The notes below the pieces were generated by a model, which did no database searches, had not been told where the DNA came from, and saw nothing but the letters and a program-made list of their open reading frames with translations. Position numbers and translations under genes: made by a program. From contig NZ_LT629766.1 of NCBI RefSeq assembly GCF_900105315.1, forward strand, positions 2,232,001 through 2,296,000: a DNA stretch of 64,000 nt, given 5' to 3'. Below are positions 54,910 through 63,283 of this stretch, one piece after another. Within the stretch, counting starts at the first letter, position 1; each line of letters begins with the position of its first letter. The stretch comes from Brevibacterium siliguriense. GTDB lineage: Bacteria > Actinomycetota > Actinomycetes > Actinomycetales > Brevibacteriaceae.

Positions 54910-55854
54910 TCAGTGGCCGCCCGAGTGCGATTCGTCGTCTGCCTGAGTGCCGTCGCCGTGCCCGGCGTCGACCACGAACCGTGCGGTGCGGACCTGCCCG
55001 TCGACCTGGAAGTCCAGGTACAGCAGGTACCGGCCGGCGGTGGGGACCTCGGCGGCGAAGCCGACGTCTGGTCCTCCGGTCGACCCCGCTTTGGGCTCTT
55101 CGCCGGCGGGGTGCACGTGCAGGTAGGCCAGATCGCCCTCTCGCAGCGCGACCAGGTGGCCGTACGCGCCGAGGTAGGGCTGGAGTGCGGTGACCGGCTT
55201 GCCGTTGCGCTCTACGGTGGCTGTCAGTTCGCTCGTGCTTCCGGCGGCGAGGTCACCATCGAGGGTGACGGTGTACCCGTCGACCTCGACGGTGCGCGAG
55301 ACCGTCGCTTCGACCGGGGCGTAGTCGCCGGCGACCTCGACAGCGCGGGTGAGCGTGACCCCCTCGGCGTCCTGCCCGGCTGTGAAGTCGGCGTAGACGC
55401 GGTAGGTTCCCGCCTCGTCCCAGCTCCACGATGACTCCGACCAGGTGCCGGTGGCCTCGTCCAAGTCCGGGTGCACGTGGCGGAACTGCGTCCCGTCGGT
55501 GCGCACCACGATCAGGTGCAAATCCTTCTCATGGGTCGTCGTGTACTCCGTCACCGGCTGCCCGTCCTCATCGAGGATCCGGAAGCTCAGCGTGCCGGCA
55601 TCATTGGTGCCCGAGGGGGCCGTGACGGGGGAGAGGATGTAGCCGGCAGCGCTGGCCGAGACGCCGTTCATCGCGTGCTCCATGTTTTGCTCCTCCGTGT
55701 CGCTGTGACCCTCGCCGTGGGCGTTCGAGTCGCTGCTCTTGGCCCAGGCGGTCACGACGCTGTCGGGGACGGCGACGCCGGCGAGCCCGAAGGCTGCGCC
55801 GAACGCCACCACCAGCCCAGCGCCGTAGGCCGCGAGCCTGACTGGTACCTTCAT
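54910..55854 (-). CDS. Secreted or anchored copper-cluster protein
   Basis: This 314-residue exported protein has an N-terminal membrane/signal segment ([23 protein letters not shown]), a Met/His-rich stretch ([19 protein letters not shown]), two beta-rich domains (about 60-185 and 185-295, each with conserved FRHVHPDL or YLHVHPAG), and a His-rich tail (ESHSGGH). Similar proteins accompany copper loci in actinobacteria without a proven role; the HxH sites suggest copper binding outside the membrane. Its start overlaps the copZ stop by one base. No named family is claimed. Confidence 0.65.
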   Translation of the reverse strand: MKVPVRLAAYGAGLVVAFGAAFGLAGVAVPDSVVTAWAKSSDSNAHGEGHSDTEEQNMEHAMNGVSASAAGYILSPVTAPSGTNDAGTLSFRILDEDGQPVTEYTTTHEKDLHLIVVRTDGTQFRHVHPDLDEATGTWSESSWSWDEAGTYRVYADFTAGQDAEGVTLTRAVEVAGDYAPVEATVSRTVEVDGYTVTLDGDLAAGSTSELTATVERNGKPVTALQPYLGAYGHLVALREGDLAYLHVHPAGEEPKAGSTGGPDVGFAAEVPTAGRYLLYLDFQVDGQVRTARFVVDAGHGDGTQADDESHSGGH

Positions 55855-56063
55855 CAGACCCGGACCGCCGTGTAGCCGGCTTCCTCGACCGCGGCCAGGA
55901 CCTTCGCGTCGTCGACCTCGTCGGAGGCGGAGACGACGAGCTTGCCGGTCTGTGCGCTGACCTGGACGTCGGTGACACCGGAAATCTCGCCGACCTCCTC
56001 GCGGACCGACACCTCGCAGTGCCCGCAGGTCATGCCCGTCACCTGGTATTCGTTCGCAGCCAT
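55854..56063 (-). CDS. copZ: Copper chaperone CopZ
   Basis: This 69-residue heavy-metal-associated domain protein has the Cu(I) site MTCGHC (Cys13 and Cys16) and the ferredoxin-like pattern EYQVTGMTCGHCEVSVREEV through VEEAGYTAV. It carries Cu(I) in the cytoplasm and hands it to CopA. It is the first gene of copZ - secreted protein - copA - YHS, under the ATACCC box at 56119-56135. Confidence 0.95.
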   Translation of the reverse strand: MAANEYQVTGMTCGHCEVSVREEVGEISGVTDVQVSAQTGKLVVSASDEVDDAKVLAAVEEAGYTAVRV

Positions 56064-56118
56064 CGGATAGCCTCCTCAATCTGGGTACCCCGGTGGGTAC
56101 CTGTGTGAGTGCAACCGT

Positions 56119-56135
56119 ATACCCCTTGAGGGTAT
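56119..56135 (-). promoter_or_regulatory. CsoR-type operator upstream of copZ
   Basis: ATACCCCTTGAGGGTAT is a 17-bp dyad, 55 bases before the copZ start. Confidence 0.8.
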
Positions 56136-56187
56136 TCCTGCAAGGCAAGCCGGACTCGCCGTTGAATGAGCCCGCCGCGTCGAAGGG

Positions 56188-56213
56188 ATACGCCTCCGGG
56201 GTATGCTTTGGCT
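56188..56213 (+). promoter_or_regulatory. Imperfect CsoR box and leaderless -10
   Basis: ATACGCCTCCGGGGTAT (56188-56204) has one imperfect arm. It overlaps TATGCT (56202-56207), a -10 placed 6 bases before GTG 56214. This box would control the rightward copper genes separately from copZ. Confidence 0.6.
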
Positions 56214-56651
56214 GTGGAGACCGTGACCGATGAACCCCGCCGCAGCCGGCACTGGCTTCAGCTGGTCGTTCTTGCGGCGCTGCTGATCACTGGTCTTCTC
56301 GGCATGCACGCGCTGGTCGGCGGGCCGGCAGCGGCGACGACCTCCACGGCGTCGCCTGCTCACGCATCCTCGTCTTCTCCCGGCATGACGGGCATGACGA
56401 CTACCGCCTCCATGTCGAGCGCGTCCGGAGCACAGGGCCTGGTGCGCGGCTCCGGCGGCTGCGCAGACGCAATGAACAGCGGCGACTCCACCTGTGTCTC
56501 CGCGCCTACGGCCGAGAGCATTCCGGCCCTCCCCGTTCCGTCCGTCGCGGCGGTGCCCACACCCGCCTCTGCGCCCATGCCGGCTCCGCCGTCCGAGACG
56601 CCTCGCCGGTTCGCGCTGACGCATCTGGAGCTGTCGATCTACCGAACGTGA
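56214..56651 (+). CDS. Small membrane-anchored copper-cluster protein, DUF6153-like
   Basis: This 145-residue protein has one membrane segment (LQLVVLAALLITGLLGMHAL, about 15-34) followed by a Ser/Met/Pro-rich extracytoplasmic part (PGMTGMTTTASMSS, then CADAMNSGDSTC). The pattern resembles DUF6153 proteins found in copper loci. GTG 56214 is probably leaderless, with TATGCT 6 bases ahead; an ATG at 56166 would start inside the operator. It is divergent from copZ and upstream of the multicopper oxidase. The Met and Cys residues could bind Cu(I). Confidence 0.55.
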   Translation: METVTDEPRRSRHWLQLVVLAALLITGLLGMHALVGGPAAATTSTASPAHASSSSPGMTGMTTTASMSSASGAQGLVRGSGGCADAMNSGDSTCVSAPTAESIPALPVPSVAAVPTPASAPMPAPPSETPRRFALTHLELSIYRT

Positions 56652-56654
56652 GCA

Positions 56655-56685
56655 TTGAGGAGCGCCGATGCGGCGTTCCTCAATC
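56655..56685 (+). terminator. Hairpin after the DUF6153-like gene
   Basis: ATTGAGGAGCGCCG (56655-56668) pairs with CGGCGTTCCTCAAT (56672-56685), 14 bp with one G-U pair. There is no U-tract, so it may be an attenuator or an mRNA-stabilising stem before the oxidase gene. Confidence 0.5.
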
Positions 56686-56857
56686 AGCTGCCTCGGCGGG
56701 TCCACGACCCTGCCGTGCCTGCCACGACACCGTGTCCCAAAACGCTGGCCCCTCTTCCGGGGCCAGGCAGCCCTGCGCCTCCGGCTATCCGTGATCGTCG
56801 AGCGCGCAGGCGCGATGTCGTGGCCCCGTTCACCATCGACAAAGAAGGACATCACCC

Positions 56858-58366
56858 ATGCATTCCACCCTGAACCGTCGACAGTTCCTGTCCGTCAGCG
56901 CATTGACGCTGACCGCCGCCGGCCTCGCCGGATGCAGCACCACTGCCACCAAGACAAACTCGTTCATTGGGCCCAGCAGCACCGCAGTCAGTGCCGCCGA
57001 GGCGAAGCGCCACCGCACCGGAACGATCGTGCAACGCGCGCTGACCGCCGAGCCGGTCACACTAGACCTCGGCGGGAAGACCGCCAAGACCTGGGCGTAC
57101 CGGGGAGCGTCGGCGACCAAGCCGCTGCGCGGAAACGTCGGCGACACCCTGAAGGTCGACTTCACCAACGACCTGCCCGACCCGACCAGCCTCCACTGGC
57201 ACGGCCTGGCCCTGCGCAACGACATGGACGGAGTGCCGAGCCTCACCCAGGAGCCCATCGAGCCCGGCGGATCGTTCGACTACGAGTTCACCCTGCCCGA
57301 GCCGGGCACGTTCTGGTTCCACCCGCACGTCGGCACGCAGCTCGACCGCGGCCTGTATGCGCCGCTGATCATCGACGATCCGAACGAGAAGGGCGACTAC
57401 GACCAGGAATGGGTCATCGTCCTCGACGACTGGCTCGACGGCGTCACCGCGACGCCCGACGAGGTCCTCGCCGAGCTCAAGAAGGGGATGATGGACCACG
57501 GCGGCATGGACATGGGGCCGATGCGGATGGGCAACACCCTCATGGGCGCGACCTCACCTCTGCTCGGCGGCGACGCCGGCGACGTCTACTACCCCCTCTA
57601 CCTGATCAACGGCACTCCCGCGAACGACCCCCAGACCTTCAGTGCCAAGCACGGGGAGCGGATCAGGCTGAGGATCATCAACGCCGGCGGCGACACCGCC
57701 TTCCGCTTCGGAGTCACCGAGCACCCGCTGACGATCACCCACACCGACGGATTCCCCGTCGAGCCGCACGAGGCCGAGAGCGTCGTGCTCGGCATGGGGG
57801 AGCGCTACGACGCGATCATCACCGCCGGCGACGGCGCGTTCGCGGTCGTCGCCGAGGCCGTGGGGAAGCAGTACCAGGCCCTCGCCGTCCTGCGCACCGG
57901 CTCGGGCAGCGCACCCGCGAAGGACGTGACGCTGCCGCAGACGAAGAATCCCGCCACAGCGGGCGATCTCAGGGCAGCCGGCGAGGTCGCTCTTCCCAAG
58001 CGCGGCGTCGACCGCACGCTCACCCTCGAGCTGACCGGTGGCATGGAGAAGTACGACTGGGCGATCAACGGCAAGCGCATGAACATGGACCAACCGATGC
58101 GCGACGCCCTCGGCATCGCCGACGGGGAGCGGGTCGCCCTCGAGTTCAAGAACTCGACGACGATGTGGCACCCGATGCACCTGCACGGGCACACCTACCA
58201 GCTTCCCGGCGGCGGGCCACGCAAGGACACCTCGATCGTCCTGCCCGGCACGACGCTGCGCGTCGAGTTCGACGCCGACAACCCCGGGCGGTGGCTCACG
58301 CACTGCCACAACGTCTACCACGGGGAAGCCGGGATGATGACGACGATCGCCTACCAGGAGAACTGA
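56858..58366 (+). CDS. Multicopper oxidase
   Basis: This 502-residue exported laccase/CueO-like oxidase has all four copper-binding segments: HWHG (H113, H115), HPH (H155, H157), HPMHLHGH (near 437-444) and HCHNVYH (near 481-487). The N-terminus has a Tat-like RRQFLSVSA and lipobox LAGC (Cys26), so it is probably exported folded and lipid-anchored. A Met-rich loop (MMDHGGMDMGPMRMGN) resembles the copper-binding insert of CueO. It probably oxidises Cu(I) to less toxic Cu(II). AAGGA precedes ATG 56858. Confidence 0.93.
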   Translation: MHSTLNRRQFLSVSALTLTAAGLAGCSTTATKTNSFIGPSSTAVSAAEAKRHRTGTIVQRALTAEPVTLDLGGKTAKTWAYRGASATKPLRGNVGDTLKVDFTNDLPDPTSLHWHGLALRNDMDGVPSLTQEPIEPGGSFDYEFTLPEPGTFWFHPHVGTQLDRGLYAPLIIDDPNEKGDYDQEWVIVLDDWLDGVTATPDEVLAELKKGMMDHGGMDMGPMRMGNTLMGATSPLLGGDAGDVYYPLYLINGTPANDPQTFSAKHGERIRLRIINAGGDTAFRFGVTEHPLTITHTDGFPVEPHEAESVVLGMGERYDAIITAGDGAFAVVAEAVGKQYQALAVLRTGSGSAPAKDVTLPQTKNPATAGDLRAAGEVALPKRGVDRTLTLELTGGMEKYDWAINGKRMNMDQPMRDALGIADGERVALEFKNSTTMWHPMHLHGHTYQLPGGGPRKDTSIVLPGTTLRVEFDADNPGRWLTHCHNVYHGEAGMMTTIAYQEN

Positions 58367-58688
58367 CGCACCGGGGCCGCACACCTTACCGGGTGCGCGG
58401 CCCTGCGCCTCAAATGCGCGGACATGGTGTCTTCGTGACCTGGGCGAGACGATCCGATGCCCCCGACGCGGCGCATCGGAGCAGGCAGTGCAGCGCACGC
58501 CGCAACGTCGGTGAGTGTCGGACAGTGTCGATGGTGGTTCTGAGCGTGGTCATCGTGACTCCTTCGGCGTCGTTCGGCGGCCTCGTCGCGGGACGCAACT
58601 GCCGTCCTCTCGGCGTACCTGTCGCGGGTGTCGGCGTTCGCGTCCGGCGGACTCATCCGTCCGCCGGACACGAACGGTCGGGGGTATG
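58367..58688 (+). other. Intergenic stretch with oxidase terminator
   Basis: A hairpin pairs 58374-58384 with 58393-58403 (GGGCCGCACAC against GTGCGCGGCCC, one mismatch), 8 bases after the oxidase stop. The remaining 285 bases show no supportable gene or repeat. Confidence 0.5.
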
Positions 58689-60254
58689 TCACGACTCCTG
58701 AGCGGGCTCCTTCTCGGCCTCGTCGTGGGCCTGCCCGGTGGGGCGGATGTGGCGCAGACCGACGGCGGCGATGATCGCCGCGAGGGCAGCGATGATCGCG
58801 GAGGTGATCCCGGCGGCGTTGAGTCCGCTGGTGAACGCCTGCTGGGCCGCGGTCGTCAGTGCCGCTCCGATGTCGCCTGGCAGCTGCCCGGCGGCGGCGA
58901 TGGCCCCGTCGATCCCGGTCTCGGCCGCGGCCGCCGCCTCCGGCGGCAGCCCATCGGGCAGGGAGCCGGAGATCTGGCTGCGGTAGGCGGCGATCCCGAT
59001 GCTGCCGATGACCGCGACGCCGAGGGAGATCCCGAGGTCATTGACGGTCGTCGCGAGCCCGGAGGCACCGCCGGCCTTCTCCGGTGGGACCGAGCTCACC
59101 ACCAGGTCCGTGGTGAGCGCCATGGACGGCGCGACCCCGGGGTAGGTGACGACGAAGCTCGCGATCACGAGCGCGAGACCAGTGCCGGCGTCGAGCTGGG
59201 TGAACAGGATGTAGCCGACGACCTGGGTGAGCAGCCCGACGGCGATCACGTTGCCCGGCCGGAACTTCCGGGCGAGCATCGGCGAGAGGGTCGAGACGAC
59301 GATGAGGACTGCCGCGGCGGGCAGGATCGACAGCCCGGCCTGCATGGGCGAGAGCCCCTGGACCTGCTGCAGGTACTGGGTGAACAGCGAGTACACCCCA
59401 CCCAGCGCCGCGGCCGAGAGGAGGAACACCGCAAGTGCTCCGCTGACGGTGCGGTTGGCGAACAGCCGCACGTCGAGCAGAGGCTGGGTCGCGCGCAGCT
59501 GCCGGATCACGAACCACAACCCGACCAGTGCTCCGGCGATCAGCAGGCCGATCGACGGACCGGCCGGCTCCTGGGTGGCGAAGCGCTTGACGCCGTAGAT
59601 GATGGCCAGCAGCGAGGCGACCAGGAGCAGTGCGCTGAGCAGATCGATCTTCGCGGTCGGATCCTTGTGCTCAGGCAGCAGCAGCGGCGCGCCGATGGCC
59701 ACCAACGCCATCACGGGCACCGCGACCAGGAACGTCGCCTGCCAGCCGAAGACTTCCAGCAGCAGTCCGGACAGCAGTGGTCCGAGGGCGACGCCGGCGG
59801 AGATCCCGCCGGCCCACACGCCGATCGCGACGCCTCGCGCCTTCGGGTCGGCGAAGAGCACGAAGATCAGTCCCAGCGTGGACGGGAGCATCATGGCTCC
59901 TCCCACGCCGAGGATGGCGCGCCAGGCGATCATCAGCTCGGGACTGGTCGTCAACGCCGCAGCGATGGACACGATCCCGAACAGGACCGCGCCGATCACC
60001 ATGAGCAGCCGCTTGCCGATCCGGTCGCCGAGGACGCCCATCGCGACCAAGAATCCAGCCATGACGAACCCGTAGATGTCGAGGATCCACAGCAGCTGTG
60101 CGCTCGTCGGATTCAGGTCGGCGGCCATGTTCGGGGCCGCCAGGAACAGAATCGTCAGCATCATGAACAGCAGGGTCGACGGGATCACGAGGACCGCGAG
60201 CCCCCACCACTGCTTCGCCCCGGTCCGGGGTGCAGGTGCATTCGTCTCAGACAT
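58689..60254 (-). CDS. DHA2 family drug-efflux MFS transporter
   Basis: This 521-residue, 14-helix major facilitator of the DHA2 (QacA/SmvA/EmrB) group has the loop signature GVLGDRIGKRLLM and the motif C-type helix WRAILGVGGAMMLPSTLGLI. Long extracytoplasmic residues (GLPPEAAAAAETGIDGA) precede the last helix, as in QacA-like pumps. It probably exports cationic biocides or drugs by proton antiport. It is divergent from the tetR gene, which should repress it. Confidence 0.9.
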   Translation of the reverse strand: MSETNAPAPRTGAKQWWGLAVLVIPSTLLFMMLTILFLAAPNMAADLNPTSAQLLWILDIYGFVMAGFLVAMGVLGDRIGKRLLMVIGAVLFGIVSIAAALTTSPELMIAWRAILGVGGAMMLPSTLGLIFVLFADPKARGVAIGVWAGGISAGVALGPLLSGLLLEVFGWQATFLVAVPVMALVAIGAPLLLPEHKDPTAKIDLLSALLLVASLLAIIYGVKRFATQEPAGPSIGLLIAGALVGLWFVIRQLRATQPLLDVRLFANRTVSGALAVFLLSAAALGGVYSLFTQYLQQVQGLSPMQAGLSILPAAAVLIVVSTLSPMLARKFRPGNVIAVGLLTQVVGYILFTQLDAGTGLALVIASFVVTYPGVAPSMALTTDLVVSSVPPEKAGGASGLATTVNDLGISLGVAVIGSIGIAAYRSQISGSLPDGLPPEAAAAAETGIDGAIAAAGQLPGDIGAALTTAAQQAFTSGLNAAGITSAIIAALAAIIAAVGLRHIRPTGQAHDEAEKEPAQES

Positions 60255-60383
60255 GGCGCACCGCCTTGTTCTGCGTCGTCGTTCTCATGGCTACATTGGT
60301 CCTTTCGCTCTCAACAGGGTTGTCACGGGCCGGGAGGCCCTCAGCCGAAGTCAAGCATCGGTGTACGACTTCTAACGGCTATA

Positions 60384-60411
60384 CTAGCTCGTATATTCCC
60401 GTACGAGTTAG
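60384..60411. promoter_or_regulatory. TetR operator candidate
   Basis: CTAGCTCGTA (60384-60393) and TACGAGTTAG (60402-60411) form a 10-bp inverted repeat with one mismatch around 8 bases. It lies 9 bases before tetR and in the divergent region with the efflux gene. Confidence 0.7.
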
Positions 60412-60420
60412 AGGTGGGGC

Positions 60421-61053
60421 ATGCCGAACGGCAAGGGCGCGGCCGGCGCTGGTGAGCAGAAGCCGGTGCGGCGAGGAAAGACGGCTAACCAGCGGGCTGA
60501 CGCCCAGCGCAACCGGGCGAAGATCCTCGCGGCGACGCCGGACGCGCTCCGGAAGGACCCCGATGCCTCCGTCGCCGACATCGCCGCCGAGGCGGGCGTC
60601 GGCCGGATGACCCTCTACGGGCATTTCAAGACCCGGGCCGAGCTCATCGACGCAACCCTCGTTGACGGACTGGACGGGGCCGAGGCCGTCCTGGCCGACG
60701 TGCCCCTCGACGGTGATCCGAGCGAAGCGTTCGAAGCCCTGATCACCTCGAGCTGGATGCTCCTGGAGCGCATCCGCGCCGTGCTCGTCGTTGCTCAGCG
60801 CGAACTGCAGCCGGCGCGCATTCGCGAGATGCATGAGAAGGCCGAAGCTCGGATGCGGGGACTGCTCGAGCGCGGTCAGCGCGAAGGCGCCTTCCGCGCG
60901 GATCTGCCTGTCGACTGGCTGCTTGCGGTCACCCACCTGACCATGAACGCCGCAGCCGAAGAGGTCACGGCCGGCCAGCTCGACCGGGATGATGCGGCTC
61001 GCGTCATCGTCACCACCCTGCACTCCGCCTTCGCCGCCAACGACCGAGCCTGA
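60421..61053 (+). CDS. TetR family repressor
   Basis: This 210-residue protein has a TetR N-terminal HTH (KILAATPDAL, then VADIAAEAGVGRMTLYGHFKTRAELID) after a basic 25-residue extension, and an all-helical ligand domain. It is divergent from the DHA2 pump and almost certainly its regulator. The 28-bp dyad directly upstream is the probable operator, giving autoregulation too. The ligand is unknown. Confidence 0.9.
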   Translation: MPNGKGAAGAGEQKPVRRGKTANQRADAQRNRAKILAATPDALRKDPDASVADIAAEAGVGRMTLYGHFKTRAELIDATLVDGLDGAEAVLADVPLDGDPSEAFEALITSSWMLLERIRAVLVVAQRELQPARIREMHEKAEARMRGLLERGQREGAFRADLPVDWLLAVTHLTMNAAAEEVTAGQLDRDDAARVIVTTLHSAFAANDRA

Positions 61054-61165
61054 CTGCTCGAATCGACAGCCAGGGCACCTCGTCACCCTCTCGAGCTGAA
61101 CGCGGGCGACCGGCGGCACCTCGCTCACTACGTACCCGTGCGCACTTACGTTCGAGTATGCAATA

Positions 61166-61185
61166 ATCTGCGTATGGATGCAGAT
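61166..61185 (+). promoter_or_regulatory. Dyad over the start of the smtB-like gene
   Basis: ATCTGC (61166-61171) and GCAGAT (61180-61185) flank the ATG at 61174, with AATAAT (61162-61167) as a possible leaderless -10. Repressor bound here would block both promoter and start codon. Confidence 0.5.
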
Positions 61186-61545
61186 AAGCAGATGTGCGGG
61201 CTCGACCCCGACAGCCAATACGTGGAACTTGCCGTTGAGGTGTTCGGACTCCTTGCCGACGCGACCCGGGTCCGGATCGTCCTTGCGCTGCGCCGCAGCG
61301 ACGAGCTGTCGGTGAACCATATCGCCGAGAGCGTGGGCAAGTCGCCGGCCGCGGTGTCGCAGCACCTGGCGAAGCTGCGGATGGCCCGGATCGTGTCGAC
61401 CCGGCAGGAGGGGCAACGGGTGTTCTATCGGCTGGAGAACGAGCACGCCTCCCAGCTGGTGTCCGACGCGATCTTCCAGGCCGAGCACTCTGTCGCCAAT
61501 GGGCAGGTCCCGGCCCATCACCACGACGAACGAGCAGAAGAATGA
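61174..61545 (+). CDS. ArsR/SmtB family metal-sensing repressor
   Basis: This 123-residue repressor has the winged helix IAESVGKSPAAVSQHLAKLRMARIVSTR. It lacks the arsenic CVCDL site. A C-terminal His cluster (AEHSVANGQVPAHHHDE) and the DATRVRIV region suggest alpha5-type Zn/Co sensing as in CzrA/NmtR. ATG 61174 is chosen; a start at 61138 has no RBS. It overlaps the CDF exporter by four bases, so sensor and pump are co-expressed. Confidence 0.85.
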   Translation: MDADKQMCGLDPDSQYVELAVEVFGLLADATRVRIVLALRRSDELSVNHIAESVGKSPAAVSQHLAKLRMARIVSTRQEGQRVFYRLENEHASQLVSDAIFQAEHSVANGQVPAHHHDERAEE

Positions 61546-62633
61546 CCGAGCACAGCCACGCCCATCCGCACGCTGAGCACGAGCAGGAGAGCGGATCGTC
61601 CGCGCATGATCACGCGGATCATGATCACGGCCAGAATCACGAGTATGCGCACGGTCATGACCACTCCCATGACCACGGCGAGCACGGCCACTCCCACCCG
61701 ACGGGGTTCAAGGGCTTCCTCTACGGGATCTTCGTGCCGCACTCCCACGACGCCGCCGACTCGATCGACGACGCGATGGAAGCCCACTCCGAGGGAATCC
61801 GCGCGCTGAAGATCAGCCTAGTGCTCATGCTGGCAACGACCGTGCTGCAGGCCGTCGTCGTCGCATTCTCCGGCTCGGTCGCGCTGCTGGCCGACACGAT
61901 CCACAACCTCTCCGACGCCCTGACCGCAGTGCCGCTGTGGATCGCGTTCGTGCTGTCCCGACGGGTCGCCACACGGAAGTACACCTATGGCTTCAACCGG
62001 GCCGAGGACCTTGCCGGGCTGTTCATCGTCCTGATGATCGCCCTGTCCGCGGTCATCGCCGCGTGGGAAGCGATCGACCGCATGCTCAACCCTCGCCCGA
62101 TGGAGAACATCGGCTGGGTGATCGTGGCCGGCATCATCGGCTTCCTCGGCAATGAGGCGGTCGCCGTCTACCGAATTCGCGTGGGCAGAAAGATCGGCTC
62201 GGCCGCCCTGGTCGCCGACGGCATCCACGCCCGCACCGACGGGTTTACCTCTCTGGCCGTCGTGGCCGGCGGGATCGGCGTGCTGCTCGGCTTCCCCTTG
62301 GCCGACCCGATCGTTGGCCTGCTGATCTCGGCCATGATCGCAGTGCTGCTGGTGGGCACCGTGCGCTCGGTCGGCCGACGGTTGATGGACGGCGTTGAGC
62401 CGGAGCTCGTCGAACGCGCCGAGCGCGCCCTGGGGCATCTGGCCGAGGTCGAGTCGGTGGAGCGGGTGCGGATGCGCTGGGTCGGGCACCGCCTCCACGG
62501 CGACGCGCTCGTCCGCACCTCCGTGACGAGCCTTGCCGATGCCGACCGGCTGGCGGCGGAGGCAGAGGGTTCGGTGAAGCAGCACATGCCGAACGTGGAC
62601 GAGATGGCCGTGCAGGTGGCCCCAAAGCTCTAG
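61542..62633 (+). CDS. Cation diffusion facilitator (Zn/Cd/Co exporter)
   Basis: This 363-residue CDF antiporter has a His-rich N-terminus (HSHAHPHAEH, then repeated HDH/HGH to residue 53) and six membrane segments. The metal-site pairs are HxxxD in helix 2 (DTIHNLSDAL) and helix 5 (DGIHARTDGF), the arrangement of Zn/Cd-transporting members, with a C-terminal cytosolic ferredoxin-like domain. It exports divalent metal in exchange for protons and is controlled by the coupled ArsR/SmtB repressor. Confidence 0.93.
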   Translation: MTEHSHAHPHAEHEQESGSSAHDHADHDHGQNHEYAHGHDHSHDHGEHGHSHPTGFKGFLYGIFVPHSHDAADSIDDAMEAHSEGIRALKISLVLMLATTVLQAVVVAFSGSVALLADTIHNLSDALTAVPLWIAFVLSRRVATRKYTYGFNRAEDLAGLFIVLMIALSAVIAAWEAIDRMLNPRPMENIGWVIVAGIIGFLGNEAVAVYRIRVGRKIGSAALVADGIHARTDGFTSLAVVAGGIGVLLGFPLADPIVGLLISAMIAVLLVGTVRSVGRRLMDGVEPELVERAERALGHLAEVESVERVRMRWVGHRLHGDALVRTSVTSLADADRLAAEAEGSVKQHMPNVDEMAVQVAPKL

Positions 62634-63283
62634 AGTGTGAGTCGCGTGATGACATGGCGCGAGACAGGCTTCGTGAGACGGACGCCTGCGCGTGATTGAT
62701 TCGACTGGATGCCTGTTTCAGCGATGGATGACTGACGAAGCCCCTTCCATGTCCTCGGGGCCCGACCCGGGATAGTCACCATTCATGGCGAATCTACCGT
62801 AGTCGAAGCATGTCGACGGCGATGTGTCAGCGGCTGCGGGAAAGCCCCCGCAGGATTCATAGCGCGCCTCTGACCAGGGGATTTGCTGTCGGGCTCGAGC
62901 GCTTGACTACCGTGCACGTCGACGAAGCCTGTCACAGTACGTTCTGCGTCAGCTCGCAGAAGCCTGATCGCAGGAGACGCGCTGAGGCGCTGTGAGTCTG
63001 TGACTCGCGGCAGTCGGTTCGCGCTGAGGCGCTGAACCGGAACACAGCGAGGGCCGGTGGGATTCTTCCCACCGGCCTTCGTCGTGCCCGGACGCAATTA
63101 GCGTGACCATCCCTCACTATCAGCGTCACTTCCTACACGCAGTTCGGCATCCAGCATCGTTCGCGGCACAACGACTTGCTGCAACGCGGTGATGCGCCGC
63201 GAAGGATGAGGGACGCTGCTGAGAGCGATAGGATGGGGCGAATGGAATCTGTCCGTCAACGATGTCGTCAGAACTGAGGCCGC
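62634..63283. other. Gene-free right edge of the island
   Basis: These 650 bases hold no supportable gene. They contain a 15-bp direct repeat, CGCGCTGAGGCGCTG, at 62978-62992 and 63020-63034, and a strong orphan terminator stem. The right island boundary probably lies here. Confidence 0.4.
63052..63077 (+). terminator. Orphan terminator before dxs
   Basis: GGCCGGTGGGA (63052-63062) pairs perfectly with TCCCACCGGCC (63067-63077) around TTCT, followed by TTCGTCGT. The nearest upstream gene ends 418 bases away, so the gene it once served may be gone. Confidence 0.7.

Noticed and set aside
32942..63283. attL/attR-type direct repeats flanking the island
   Set aside because: Comparing 32942-33090 with 62634-63283 by eye gave no shared repeat of useful length; an alignment could still find a short one.
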